In this document: positions 8,476-16,390 of the stretch, in pieces
Position numbering within the stretch: the first letter of the stretch is position 1
How the letters are laid out: every line of letters starts with the position of its first letter
Source of the DNA: Actinomycetospora termitidis
GTDB taxonomy: Bacteria; Actinomycetota; Actinomycetes; Mycobacteriales; Pseudonocardiaceae
Length of the DNA stretch: 64,000 bases
Assembly (NCBI RefSeq): GCF_030286555.1
Contig: NZ_JASVWF010000003.1
Coordinates: forward strand, 248,001 to 312,000
Reading direction: 5' to 3'
Translations under genes and position numbers: made by a program
Notes under the pieces: model-generated
Told to the model about the DNA's origin: nothing
Seen by the model: only the letters and a program-made list of their open reading frames with translations
The model's database searches: none

Positions 8476-10227
8476 GTGGAGGACGACCGTGGCCGGCCCC
8501 GTCGGGACCCGGCGCGTCGCTTCGGGCCGTCCGCGGGACGCCCGCAGCCACGGGACGTCCCGCCGCGGGCCGCGTCCGGCCCGGCACCGGGCAGCAGTCC
8601 GTCGGCCCGCCTGCGTCGTGGCGACCTGCGTGAGATGCGCCCGGCCGCGGCGGGGATCGGCCGGCCGCCGTCGTCGGTGTCGCTCCGCGAGAGCCCGACC
8701 CGGGACGTGGGCGCCCCGCCGCCCCCGCCACGTCCCCGGACCGCGCCGGGCGGCCCGCCCCGGCCCGGGGGCCCGTCGAGGCCCGCGCCGCCCGCCGCGG
8801 ACGGACCCCGCCGCGCGCCGTGGCGGCTGCTGCGCATCGTCGTGACGGTGGTGTCGGTGCTGGTGCTGGCGGTCAGCGGGACCGCGTGGGCCGCGCTGTC
8901 GGGCAGCTTCGCGTCCTCCGGGGCGCTGTCGAAGAAGGGCACGGCGGCCGACGGCGCCACGGACGTCCTGCTCGTCGGCACCGACTCCCGCAACGACGCG
9001 CAGGGCAATCCCCTGCCGCGCGACGTGCTCGCCCAGCTCGACGCCGGGTCCGCCGACGGCGAGCTGAACACCGACTCGATGATCCTGGTGCGGGTGCCGA
9101 ACGACGGCAGCCGCGCGGTGGCCTTCTCGCTGCCCCGCGACAGCTACGTGGGGCTGCCCTGGTCGTCGGGCAAGGGCAAGTTGAACTCGGTCTACCCCGG
9201 CGCGAAGGCCGCGATGGCGGAGCAGCTCGTGTCCGGTGGGGACAGCGATCCGCGCGACGTCGACGTCCGCTCCTCCGAGGCCGGCCGCGCGGCGCTGATC
9301 GAGACCGTGCAGGAGCTCACCGGGATCGGCGTGGACCACTACGCCGAGATCAACCTGCTCGGCTTCTTCAACCTGACCAACGCGATCGGCGGCGTGGACG
9401 TCTGCCTCAAGAACGCGGTCGACGACGACTTCTCCGGTGCGCACTTCGCCGCCGGCCCGCGGTCGGTCGCGGGTCACGACGCGCTCGCCTTCGTCCGGCA
9501 GCGTCACGGCCTCCCGATGGGCGACCTCGACCGGGTCCGTCGCCAGCAGGCGTTCCTGGCGGGGCTCTCGCACAAGGTCCTCTCCGCCGGGACGCTGGCC
9601 GACCCGGTGACCCTGTCCCGCCTGCTCGACTCCGTGAAGCAGTCGGTGGTCCTCGACGGCGGCTGGGACCTGCTCGGCTTCGCCCAGCAGATGCAGGGCG
9701 TCAGCGGCGGGGCCGTCACGTTCATGACGATTCCCACGCAGGGTGGCGTGAGCACGAACGCCGGGGACGCGCTCAAGATCGACGAGTACGAGGTCCGGCA
9801 GTTCGTCACGGACGCGATCGGTCCGAAGGACACCCCGGTCGTGCCCACCGGACCGGCCCCGGCGACGATCCCCGTCGACGTCCGCAACGCGTCCGGGACC
9901 GGCGGGGCGGCCGCTCGCGTGGTGCAGATCCTCGGGGCGCAGGGCTACACGCAGCTGCGCTCGGGCAACGCCGACGAGCTCGCCAGCTCCTCGGCGATCG
10001 CGTTCGGCCCGGGCGGTGACGCCGGCGCCGGGGTGGTGGCCCGTGCCCTCGGCGGTCTCCCCACCCGTCCCGATGCGTCGCTGCCCCCGAACTCGGTCCA
10101 GGTGCTGCTCGCCCCGGACTACGCGGGACCGGGCGCCGTGACCACCCCGAGCGACGCCGCGGACAGTGCCCCGCCGCCGCCCCCGCAGCCGCCGATCACG
10201 GCGGACGGGATCGCCTGCGTCAACTAG
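8476..10227 (+). CDS. LytR-CpsA-Psr (LCP) family cell-wall glycan ligase
   Basis: 583 residues. A long cytoplasmic N-terminus (1-115) rich in Arg/Pro/Gly leads to one membrane segment at ~117-137 ('LLRIVVTVVSVLVLAV'). The extracellular LCP domain (~155-370) contains 'LLVGTDSRND', 'NTDSMILVR', 'VAFSLPRDSYV' and the Arg-rich 'HDALAFVRQRHGL'. A C-terminal LytR_C domain starts near 'IPVDVRNASGTGGAA' (~463). LCP enzymes move a glycan, here most likely arabinogalactan, from its lipid-PP carrier to peptidoglycan. The GTG start follows GAGGGGAG at 8461-8468. It is the positional match of M. tuberculosis Rv3267. Confidence 0.9.
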   Translation: MEDDRGRPRRDPARRFGPSAGRPQPRDVPPRAASGPAPGSSPSARLRRGDLREMRPAAAGIGRPPSSVSLRESPTRDVGAPPPPPRPRTAPGGPPRPGGPSRPAPPAADGPRRAPWRLLRIVVTVVSVLVLAVSGTAWAALSGSFASSGALSKKGTAADGATDVLLVGTDSRNDAQGNPLPRDVLAQLDAGSADGELNTDSMILVRVPNDGSRAVAFSLPRDSYVGLPWSSGKGKLNSVYPGAKAAMAEQLVSGGDSDPRDVDVRSSEAGRAALIETVQELTGIGVDHYAEINLLGFFNLTNAIGGVDVCLKNAVDDDFSGAHFAAGPRSVAGHDALAFVRQRHGLPMGDLDRVRRQQAFLAGLSHKVLSAGTLADPVTLSRLLDSVKQSVVLDGGWDLLGFAQQMQGVSGGAVTFMTIPTQGGVSTNAGDALKIDEYEVRQFVTDAIGPKDTPVVPTGPAPATIPVDVRNASGTGGAAARVVQILGAQGYTQLRSGNADELASSSAIAFGPGGDAGAGVVARALGGLPTRPDASLPPNSVQVLLAPDYAGPGAVTTPSDAADSAPPPPPQPPITADGIACVN

Positions 10228-10250
10228 GCCCGGGTTAGGCTCGCCGCCCG

Positions 10251-10952
10251 ATGACCGTCACCGACGCCCTGCTGGCCCCCGTCCTCGCCGCCGACGCCCG
10301 CCGTCCGCTGATCACCTTCTACGACGACGCGTCCGGTGAACGGCTCGAGTTCTCCGGCGAGACGCTCGCGAACTGGGTGGCCAAGACCGCGAACCTCCTG
10401 CGCGACGAGTGCGACGTCGAGTCCGGGACGCGCGTCGCGGTGGCGCTGCCCGCGCACTGGCAAAAGGCGGTCGCGCTGCTCGGCGCCTGGTGGGTCGGGG
10501 CGCACGTCACCGACGACGACCCGGAGGTGGCCCTGGTCGACGCCGAGCACCTCGACACGCCAGCGGGGCTGGTCGTGGGGTTCTCGCTGGACGCGTTCGG
10601 GCGCCCGCTGGCCGACCTGCCGACCGACGCGGTCGACTACGCGTCCGAGGTCCGGATGCACGGCGACCACTTCACGCCCGACCCCGTGCCCGGGGACGCC
10701 CCCGCCCTCGGCGAGGCGACGGTGGACGAGGTGGTGGATCTGTCCCGACGACGGGCCGCGGAGCTCGGCTGGTCGTCGGAGACGCGCCTGCTCTCGACCG
10801 CCGACTGGCCCGTCACGGTCTCCGGTGGCCTGATCGACGGCCTGCTCGCCGTGCTCGCGGCGGGTGGCTCGCTCGTACAGGTCCGCCACGCCGACCCGGC
10901 GACGCTCGATCGGCGCGCCGGGTCGGAGAAGGCGAACGAGCGGCTCGGCTAG
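10251..10952 (+). CDS. TIGR03089 family protein (Rv3268-like)
   Basis: 233 residues that resemble a shortened AMP-binding/acyl-CoA-ligase N-terminal fragment ('PLITFYDDASGERLEFS', 'ANLLRDECDVESGTRVAVALPAHWQKAVALLGAWWVGA'). No ATP-binding P-loop (the TSGTTG-type motif) is visible, so it is unlikely to be a working ligase. The family is confined to actinobacteria and sits after the LCP gene, as here (23 bp gap). Role unknown. Its TAG and the TAG of the convergent fadE gene share the same CTAG at 10949-10952. Confidence 0.85.
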   Translation: MTVTDALLAPVLAADARRPLITFYDDASGERLEFSGETLANWVAKTANLLRDECDVESGTRVAVALPAHWQKAVALLGAWWVGAHVTDDDPEVALVDAEHLDTPAGLVVGFSLDAFGRPLADLPTDAVDYASEVRMHGDHFTPDPVPGDAPALGEATVDEVVDLSRRRAAELGWSSETRLLSTADWPVTVSGGLIDGLLAVLAAGGSLVQVRHADPATLDRRAGSEKANERLG

Positions 10953-12106
10953 CCGCGCAGCACCTGACGGGCCATGACCATGCGCTGGATCTGGTTCGTG
11001 CCCTCGTAGATCTGCGTGATCTTGGCGTCGCGCATCATGCGCTCGACCGGGAAGTCCGTGGTGTAGCCGGCGCCGCCGAACAGCTGCACGGCGTCCGTCG
11101 TCACCTCCATCGCGGTGTCCGAGGCGAAGCACTTGGACGCGGACGCGATCAGCCCGATGTTCTTCTCGCCGCGCTCGGCCTTCGCCGCGGCGACGTAGAC
11201 GAGGTGGCGGGCCGCCTCGATCTTCATCGCCATGTCGGCCAGCATGAACTGCACGCCCTGGAAGTCCGAGATCGACTTCCCGAACTGCTTGCGGTCCTTC
11301 ACGTACTCGACGGCGGCGTCCAGCGCGCCCTGCGCGATGCCGACCGCCTGCGCGCCGATCGTCGGGCGCGTGTGGTCGAGCGTGGCGAACGCGGTCTTCA
11401 GACCGGTCCCGACCGCACCGATGATCCGGTCGCCGGGGACCCGGCAGTTCTCGAAGTGGATCTCCGTCGTCGGCGAGCCCTTGATGCCGAGCTTGTGCTC
11501 CTTCGGGCCCACCGAGAAGCCGGGGTCGTCCTTGTGGACGACGAACGCGGAGATGCCGTTGGCGCCCTTCTCCGGGTCGGTCTTCGCCATGACCGTGTAC
11601 CAGTCGGAGACGCCGCCGTTGGTGATCCACGCCTTCGTGCCGTTGAGGATCCAGTCGTCGCCGTCGGCCTGCGCCCGGGTGCGCATCGAGACGGTGTCCG
11701 AACCGGCCTCCCGCTCGGAGAGCGCGTAGCTGATCATCGACTCACCGCTCGCGACCGACGGCAGGACTTTCTGCTTCAGCTCCTCGGAGCCGGACAGGAT
11801 GATCGGCATCGAGCCGAGCTTGTTCACCGCCGGGATCAGGGAGGCCGAGGCGTCGACGCGCGCGACCTCCTCGATCACCATGCAGGCGACGATGGAGTCG
11901 GCGCCCTCACCCGAGTACTTCTCCGGGATGTGGATGGCCTGGAAGCCGGCCGCGGTCAGCGCGTCGCGGGCCTCCTGCGGGAACCGGGGCGTGGCGTCGA
12001 CCTCCGCCGCGAAGGGCTGGATCTCCTTCTCGCACAGCGCGCGGACCGACTCGCGCAGCGCGGCGCGCTCCTCGCCCAGGTCGTAGACGTCGAACTCCGG
12101 GTTCAC
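10949..12106 (-). CDS. fadE25: Acyl-CoA dehydrogenase, FadE25-like
   Basis: 385 residues, about the length of mycobacterial FadE25 (389). It has the full ACAD layout: N-terminal helical domain, middle beta domain with 'SYALSEREAGSD' and 'ITNGGVSDWY' (FAD and substrate contacts), and C-terminal helices with 'KDRKQFGKSISDFQGVQF'. The catalytic Glu is in 'QIYEGTNQIQ' near residue 366. It oxidises short or branched acyl-CoA to enoyl-CoA. The GTG start at 12106 has AAGGAG about 8 bases upstream. A perfect palindrome 53 bp upstream may be its operator. Confidence 0.9.
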   Translation of the reverse strand: MNPEFDVYDLGEERAALRESVRALCEKEIQPFAAEVDATPRFPQEARDALTAAGFQAIHIPEKYSGEGADSIVACMVIEEVARVDASASLIPAVNKLGSMPIILSGSEELKQKVLPSVASGESMISYALSEREAGSDTVSMRTRAQADGDDWILNGTKAWITNGGVSDWYTVMAKTDPEKGANGISAFVVHKDDPGFSVGPKEHKLGIKGSPTTEIHFENCRVPGDRIIGAVGTGLKTAFATLDHTRPTIGAQAVGIAQGALDAAVEYVKDRKQFGKSISDFQGVQFMLADMAMKIEAARHLVYVAAAKAERGEKNIGLIASASKCFASDTAMEVTTDAVQLFGGAGYTTDFPVERMMRDAKITQIYEGTNQIQRMVMARQVLRG

Positions 12107-12158
12107 CGCGTACTCCTTCTGCCGTCACTCGCTCGTGGTCCACGCTACCTCTCGATGC

Positions 12159-12170
12159 TAGGACGTCCTA
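12159..12170. promoter_or_regulatory. Perfect 12-bp palindrome TAGGACGTCCTA, candidate operator of fadE25
   Basis: The palindrome is centred ~58 bp upstream of the fadE25-like start, in the 101-bp gap between that gene and the CGNR gene (both on the minus strand). It extends imperfectly to GCTAGGACGTCCTACC. Position and symmetry fit a TetR-type operator or overlap of a promoter. Which regulator binds is not known from this window. Confidence 0.45.
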
Positions 12171-12207
12171 CCGTTCGCACCGATGGCCCGTGTCTCACCG
12201 CCACCGG

Positions 12208-12735
12208 TCACCGACCTGCCACGGAGCGCGATCCACGGTGGCGTCGCACCGCATCGCGGTTCGAGCACGCCGTCGAGCAGTAGCGCTGCCGACCGGTGCG
12301 GGAGACGTCGGCGAAGACGCGCTCGCAGCCCTCCACCGCGCAGCGCCCGAGCCGGTGCATCCCGCGCCCGGCGAGGTGCAGGGCCGTGCCCATCGCGATC
12401 AACGAACACAGCACCCGCCCGACCGGGAGGTCGGCGTCCCGGAAGTGCAGGTGGTAACCGTCGTCCGCATGGTCGGTCATCCGGGGGTGATCGCAGTACT
12501 CGGCGAGCAGACCGTTGGTGAGGTGCGCCCGGACGGCCGGTTCGGTGGCGTCGACGACCCGCACCCATCGCTCGAGCACCGCACGGGTGCGCTCGATGTC
12601 GTCGTCCGCGGTCCCGTCGACGACGAGCCCGGCGTCCCGGCACCGTCGGACCAGATCCTCGTGGCCCGACGGCGGGTCGTTCGCCAGGTCGGCCGCGAGC
12701 AGGACGGCGTCCCGGCCGTAAGGGTTGAGATGCAC
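12208..12735 (-). CDS. CGNR zinc-finger domain protein (ABATE family)
   Basis: 175 residues. The N-terminal ~125 residues are the ABATE-like helical domain ('AVLLAADLANDPP', 'AVLERWVRVVDATEPAV'). The C-terminus is a CGNR-type zinc ribbon: 'GRCAVEGCERVFADVSRTG' then 'RYCSTACSNRDAVRRHR', giving the four Cys plus the 'C-x-N-R' signature (CSNR here instead of CGNR). These proteins are predicted stress-linked transcriptional regulators. It is divergent from the short gene at 12762, with 26 bp between the starts. Confidence 0.88.
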   Translation of the reverse strand: MHLNPYGRDAVLLAADLANDPPSGHEDLVRRCRDAGLVVDGTADDDIERTRAVLERWVRVVDATEPAVRAHLTNGLLAEYCDHPRMTDHADDGYHLHFRDADLPVGRVLCSLIAMGTALHLAGRGMHRLGRCAVEGCERVFADVSRTGRQRYCSTACSNRDAVRRHRGSRSVAGR

Positions 12736-12761
12736 AAGACCATGACAGCACGCTCGACGTC

Positions 12762-12938
12762 ATGACTGCTGACCACCGTTGGACGATCACCTCGAGCCAC
12801 CCCACGAGCGAGGGACTCGTGCGCTACCAGCGCTGCGCCTGCGGGGCGCACCGCGTGCTGTACCCCAGCTGCGGGGCCACCTCGGCGGCGACGAGCTCGA
12901 TGGCGTCGAGGTCGGCGAGGTCGAGCACCTGGAGGTAG
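12762..12938 (+). CDS. Short CxC-motif peptide gene, overlapping the LLM gene antisense
   Basis: 58 codons, ATG to TAG. The first 35 residues read as a real small protein: 'ADHRWTITSSHPTSEG' then 'LVRYQRCACGAHRVLY' with a CxCG half-ribbon. I recall similar short actinobacterial proteins (HRWTVTS..TSEG..RYQRC.CG). The last ~23 residues are Ser/Ala/Arg-rich and lie inside the convergent LLM gene, so the frame has probably run past its natural end or been truncated by rearrangement. No clear Shine-Dalgarno is visible. Confidence 0.45.
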   Translation: MTADHRWTITSSHPTSEGLVRYQRCACGAHRVLYPSCGATSAATSSMASRSARSSTWR

Positions 12939-13801
12939 GCCCGGGTGGCACCGGTGCGCTCGCGCCAGGTCCCGATCGCGTCCACGATCTGCGCGGGCGT
13001 GCCGGCGAGCGGGTTGTCGGCCAGCTGGTCGGCGCCGACCCCGAGGGCCTCCCCGCGCCGGGCGACCTCGGCGTCGTCCTTCCCGACGACCAGGGTGTGG
13101 GCGAACGAGCGGATGATCGACGCCGGGTCGCGTCCGGCCTCGCGGCACGCCTCCGCGACCCGTTCGACCTGGGTGGCGGCTTTGTCCAGCGGAGTGAACG
13201 GCAGGTTGAACTCGGCGGCGTGGCGGGCGGCCAGAGCGGGCGTGCGGCGCGGACCGGTGCCGCCGACGATCACCGGGAGCGGCTGCTGCGTCGGCTTCGG
13301 CAGGGCGGGCGAGTCGACGACGGTGTAGTGCTCGCCGGTGAAGGAGAAGGTGTCCCCGGACGCCGTCGACCACAGGCCCGTGACGATCGCGAGTTGCTCG
13401 GTGAGCCGTGCGAAGCGCTCGGAGGTCGACGGGAACGGAATCCCGTAGCCGGTGTGCTCGGCCTCGAACCAGCCGGCGCCCAGGCCCAGCTCGACCCGGC
13501 CGCCGGACATCTGGTCGGCCTGCGCGACCTGGATCGCCAGCGGCCCGGGCAGCCGGAACGTCGCCGACGTGACCAGCGTGCCGAGCCGGATCCGCTCGGT
13601 CTGGACGGCGAGGGCGGACAAGGTCGTCCACGCGTCGGTCGGGCCGGGCTCGCCGGAGACGTCGCCCATCGACCGGTAGTGGTCGGAGCGGAAGAACGCG
13701 TCGTACCCGGCGTCCTCCGCGGCGCGGGCGACGCGGAGCAGGTCGGCGTAGGTCGCGCCCTGCTGGGGTTCGGTGAAGATCCTGAGGTCCACACCGACCA
13801 C
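12824..13801 (-). CDS. LLM-class F420-dependent oxidoreductase
   Basis: 325 residues of the bacterial luciferase-like (LLM) TIM-barrel family. It has 'AEDAGYDAFFRSDHY' (substrate/cofactor His), 'RIRLGTLVTSATFRLPGPLAIQVAQADQMSGGR' style core, 'ELGLGAGWFEAEH' and 'PVIVGGTGPRRT'. It is the subfamily annotated F420-dependent in actinobacteria, consistent with fbiA/fbiB in the same window. Substrate unknown. Start is GTG 13801 or, nine bases later, GTG 13792. The last dozen residues ('YSTRCAPQAQRW') are encoded antisense to the CxC peptide gene and look like read-through beyond the usual end. Confidence 0.88.
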   Translation of the reverse strand: MVGVDLRIFTEPQQGATYADLLRVARAAEDAGYDAFFRSDHYRSMGDVSGEPGPTDAWTTLSALAVQTERIRLGTLVTSATFRLPGPLAIQVAQADQMSGGRVELGLGAGWFEAEHTGYGIPFPSTSERFARLTEQLAIVTGLWSTASGDTFSFTGEHYTVVDSPALPKPTQQPLPVIVGGTGPRRTPALAARHAAEFNLPFTPLDKAATQVERVAEACREAGRDPASIIRSFAHTLVVGKDDAEVARRGEALGVGADQLADNPLAGTPAQIVDAIGTWRERTGATRAYLQVLDLADLDAIELVAAEVAPQLGYSTRCAPQAQRW

Positions 13802-13819
13802 CGTAGGTCGCGAGGCGGG

Positions 13820-15103
13820 TCATGGTCCGGCTCGGCTGGTGTAGGTGTGGCCGGTCGGGGTGGTGGTGCGCACGGTGTGCGGTTGGTCGCCGAGCCCGTC
13901 GGCGAGCACCTCGGTGTCCCAGCCGGGGAGTTCCTTGACCTGGTTGCCGCGCACGCAGACCCCGCGCCCGTTGCCCAGGCTGGTCGGCCCGCCGGCCCGG
14001 GAGCGGCGGATGTGGTCGGTGTGCCGGATCGGTGCCCCACAGAAGGGGTCGCGGCACATGCCGTGGTCGCGGAGGGCGATGAGGGTGGCGAGGAACCCGT
14101 CGAACAGTCGCCGTCGCGGGTCGCCGCCGACCAGGCCGCCGTGGCCGGGGTGGGCGAACAACCGCCGCCACCATCTCTTGCCTGCGGTGTGGTTGAGCAG
14201 GTCGGTGACGATCCCGCCGGGCAGCGGCCCGTGCCCGACCAGCTCGCCGGCGGCGGAGCTGTCGAGGTCGGTGAGCGCGTCGAGCGGCAGCACGATCCCG
14301 ACCTCGACGTCGACGTCCTCGGCCAGCACCTGACCGGTGAGCCGTTCGACGAGGGTGTCGGCGATGATCTGGTCGCGGGTGCGGTCGTCGGTGTCTCCGG
14401 AGGCGATGAGGCCGTCGGCGTACTTCCGGAGTGCGGTGATGCAGGAGACGCCCTGCTCCACCGGCAACAACCCCGACAAGGTGCTCATGGTGTCCGGCGC
14501 CGGCCGGAGCGTCACCCGCCGGTCCTTGCGGGCGGTGCGGCCGCGGGCGGTGAAACCGGCCGGGTCGGCCTCGTAGGCCAGCCGCTTGACCGTGGCCTCG
14601 GCTTCCTTGCGGCCCTGGTCCTCCAGCCCGGCCTCGGCGCACTGCTTGTCCACCAGCCGGCGGACTTGGGCGTCGAGATGGCTGGTCGACGAGACGATGT
14701 GCTCGGCGAGCCGTTCGGGAATCCGCCCCGCCGCCAGCAGCCCGCGGGTGCACGGCAGATCCACCGCCAACGCCCGGGCGACCTCCAGGCGCCGGGACCC
14801 GACGTGCGGGGAGACGTGACAGGCCAACGCGATCTGGTCGGCGATACCCTTCCCGACATCCCGCGGGTCGAGCTTGCCGTCGGCGAGCAGCGCGGCCTGG
14901 GCCTCGACCTGGGCGGTGGCGAACCCGACCATCGCGGTGTGCTGCGCGGCGGCCACCGCCGACCGCAACTGCTCGAGCACCGCGATCCGGTCCACCCACT
15001 CCGCGTCGTCCGCGGGAGCGGGGTGATCGGCGAGTTCCCCGAGGCGCGCGAGCAGCCCGGTCAGCTCTACGCTGACCGACCCGTCGACCTCGTTCGAACT
15101 CAT
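13820..15103 (-). CDS. 13E12-repeat / DUF222 HNH endonuclease-domain protein
   Basis: 427 residues from ATG 15103. The long helical DUF222 region (~20-330; 'LEQLRSAVAAAQHTAMVGFA', 'RLAEHIVSSTSHLDAQVR', 'VTLRPAPDTMSTLSGLLP') is followed by a C-terminal HNH domain, 'CRDPFCGAPIRHTDHIRR' and 'SLGNGRGVC'. Cys pairs and the His-Asp-His triad bind zinc and the catalytic metal. These genes are multicopy and repeat-like in many actinobacteria (13E12 family) and behave as selfish or recombination-prone loci. Function is unproven. Read with 12.2-16.3 kb it marks an accessory stretch. Confidence 0.88.
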   Translation of the reverse strand: MSSNEVDGSVSVELTGLLARLGELADHPAPADDAEWVDRIAVLEQLRSAVAAAQHTAMVGFATAQVEAQAALLADGKLDPRDVGKGIADQIALACHVSPHVGSRRLEVARALAVDLPCTRGLLAAGRIPERLAEHIVSSTSHLDAQVRRLVDKQCAEAGLEDQGRKEAEATVKRLAYEADPAGFTARGRTARKDRRVTLRPAPDTMSTLSGLLPVEQGVSCITALRKYADGLIASGDTDDRTRDQIIADTLVERLTGQVLAEDVDVEVGIVLPLDALTDLDSSAAGELVGHGPLPGGIVTDLLNHTAGKRWWRRLFAHPGHGGLVGGDPRRRLFDGFLATLIALRDHGMCRDPFCGAPIRHTDHIRRSRAGGPTSLGNGRGVCVRGNQVKELPGWDTEVLADGLGDQPHTVRTTTPTGHTYTSRAGP

Positions 15104-15140
15104 GTGCGAAGGATAGCGACACCCCCCGACAGTCACGCCG

Positions 15141-15803
15141 CTATCGGTCGAGGACCTCCAACGAATAGCTGGCGGTGCGGCGGTCCCAGGTCATCGCCCG
15201 GGCTTCGACGATCACCACCGCATCCAGGTCCGCCGTGAACTCGACCTCGAGCACCTCCTCACCCGCGACTCCGGTGTAGGCCTCCGGCTGGCGGAGGGAC
15301 ACGTCTCCGCGCAACCGCGGGCGGACCGGGTCGTCCTCCACGACCACGAGATCGTCGAGCAGACCGACGAGCCGGTGTGGCAGGAGGAGATCCTCCGCCC
15401 ATTGGCCGGCGTAGTAGGGCCATCCGACGTTCGGCGCCCGGAGGTTCCCGACGTCCATCTCCAGCGGTGCGTGGTCCGGGTAGCGGATGACGAGGTCATT
15501 CCCCGTCCGCCGGTACGTGCCGCCCGCCGAGGTCGTGACGCTCCACCGGTCCCGGTCCTCCCAGGCGATCTCGCACTCCTCGTGGACGAGGCCGGTGGGC
15601 GGCGGACCGTCCGCACGGAAGGGCGAGTAGTGCCGCGGCAGTTCCGATGGCGGCGGGCCCTGCACCGAGACGTACTCGGCGACGGCACGGAAGCGTCCCC
15701 GCGGCGACGTGGCCGAGCTACGCAGCAGGCGACCGAGCACGTGGACGTCGGGGGGACGGGGCACGTCGGGGGTCACGAGGTCTCCGATCTCACGGTCGCC
15801 CAC
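15141..15803 (-). CDS. Hypothetical protein, unrecognised
   Basis: 220 residues, no signal peptide or membrane segment. The chain is acidic and beta-like in its second half ('EVLEVEFTADLDAVVIVEARAM', 'ASYSLEVLDR'), with an aromatic stretch near the middle ('NVGWPYYAGQWAEDLLLP'). No catalytic motif seen. The GTG start at 15803 overlaps the stop of the secreted protein gene upstream by 14 bases, so the two are likely one transcript. I cannot place it in a family. Confidence 0.65.
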   Translation of the reverse strand: MGDREIGDLVTPDVPRPPDVHVLGRLLRSSATSPRGRFRAVAEYVSVQGPPPSELPRHYSPFRADGPPPTGLVHEECEIAWEDRDRWSVTTSAGGTYRRTGNDLVIRYPDHAPLEMDVGNLRAPNVGWPYYAGQWAEDLLLPHRLVGLLDDLVVVEDDPVRPRLRGDVSLRQPEAYTGVAGEEVLEVEFTADLDAVVIVEARAMTWDRRTASYSLEVLDR

Positions 15804-16236
15804 AGAGGATTTCCTGATCGTTCTCCTCGTACGCGGAGGCCGAGTAGGTGCCCTGGGGGAACGTCACCGTCCCGAAGACCTCCGTCCGATAGCGGTACAG
15901 GGAGCCGGCTTCGCACCCGGCCACGACCGTCTCCCGATGATCCTGTGCGAAGGCGGCCGGCCCCTTGGTCGTCGTCGGAGGCTGCTCGGCGATCAGTTCC
16001 CACCCCCAGAAGCGCTGTCGGTAGGTCCTGCCCGAGACGGTGTTCGAGACGACCGGCACCGTGCGACAGAAGCTCTCGATGCGAGTGTGGATCTCCTCGG
16101 ACGCCCTGCTGTAGTGCGGGCGGTTGACACGCACGCCGCAGTCCTCCGCCGCCGCGGGAACCGGGGCTGCGAAGGACGGGGCAGCGCTCGTGAGCAGGGC
16201 TACCGCGACGAGGACGACGACGAGCGAACGGTGCAC
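15790..16236 (-). CDS. Secreted cysteine-containing protein, unrecognised
   Basis: 148 residues from GTG 16236, with GGAG 8-9 bases upstream. A clear Sec signal peptide comes first ('VHRSLVVVLVAVALLTSAAPSFA|AP'). The mature chain of ~123 residues has four Cys ('EDCGVRV', 'ESFCRTV', 'AGCEAGS', 'EILCGRP'), which could form two disulphides, and Tyr/Arg-rich strands ('YRYRTEVFGTVTF'). The pattern suggests a small extracellular beta protein. It is paired with the overlapping downstream gene and transcribed divergently from dinG. Confidence 0.7.
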   Translation of the reverse strand: MHRSLVVVLVAVALLTSAAPSFAAPVPAAAEDCGVRVNRPHYSRASEEIHTRIESFCRTVPVVSNTVSGRTYRQRFWGWELIAEQPPTTTKGPAAFAQDHRETVVAGCEAGSLYRYRTEVFGTVTFPQGTYSASAYEENDQEILCGRP

Positions 16237-16390
16237 GGTGGGCTCCGGGATCAGCGGGGGTCGTTCGCCTCCTCCGACTCCGTCCGGTCGGCCCCGGATC
16301 CACTCGTCACCCCGACGGAGCAATCGTGGCGGTGCCGGGAACCGATCGGCCTCCTCCGTACTCTGAGTCCGCGAAGGGGGTGGTGCGGGC

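Noticed and set aside
13792-13801. Firm choice of the LLM start codon
   Set aside because: GTG at 13801 and 13792 are equally good by context; neither has a clear Shine-Dalgarno, so I did not decide between them.
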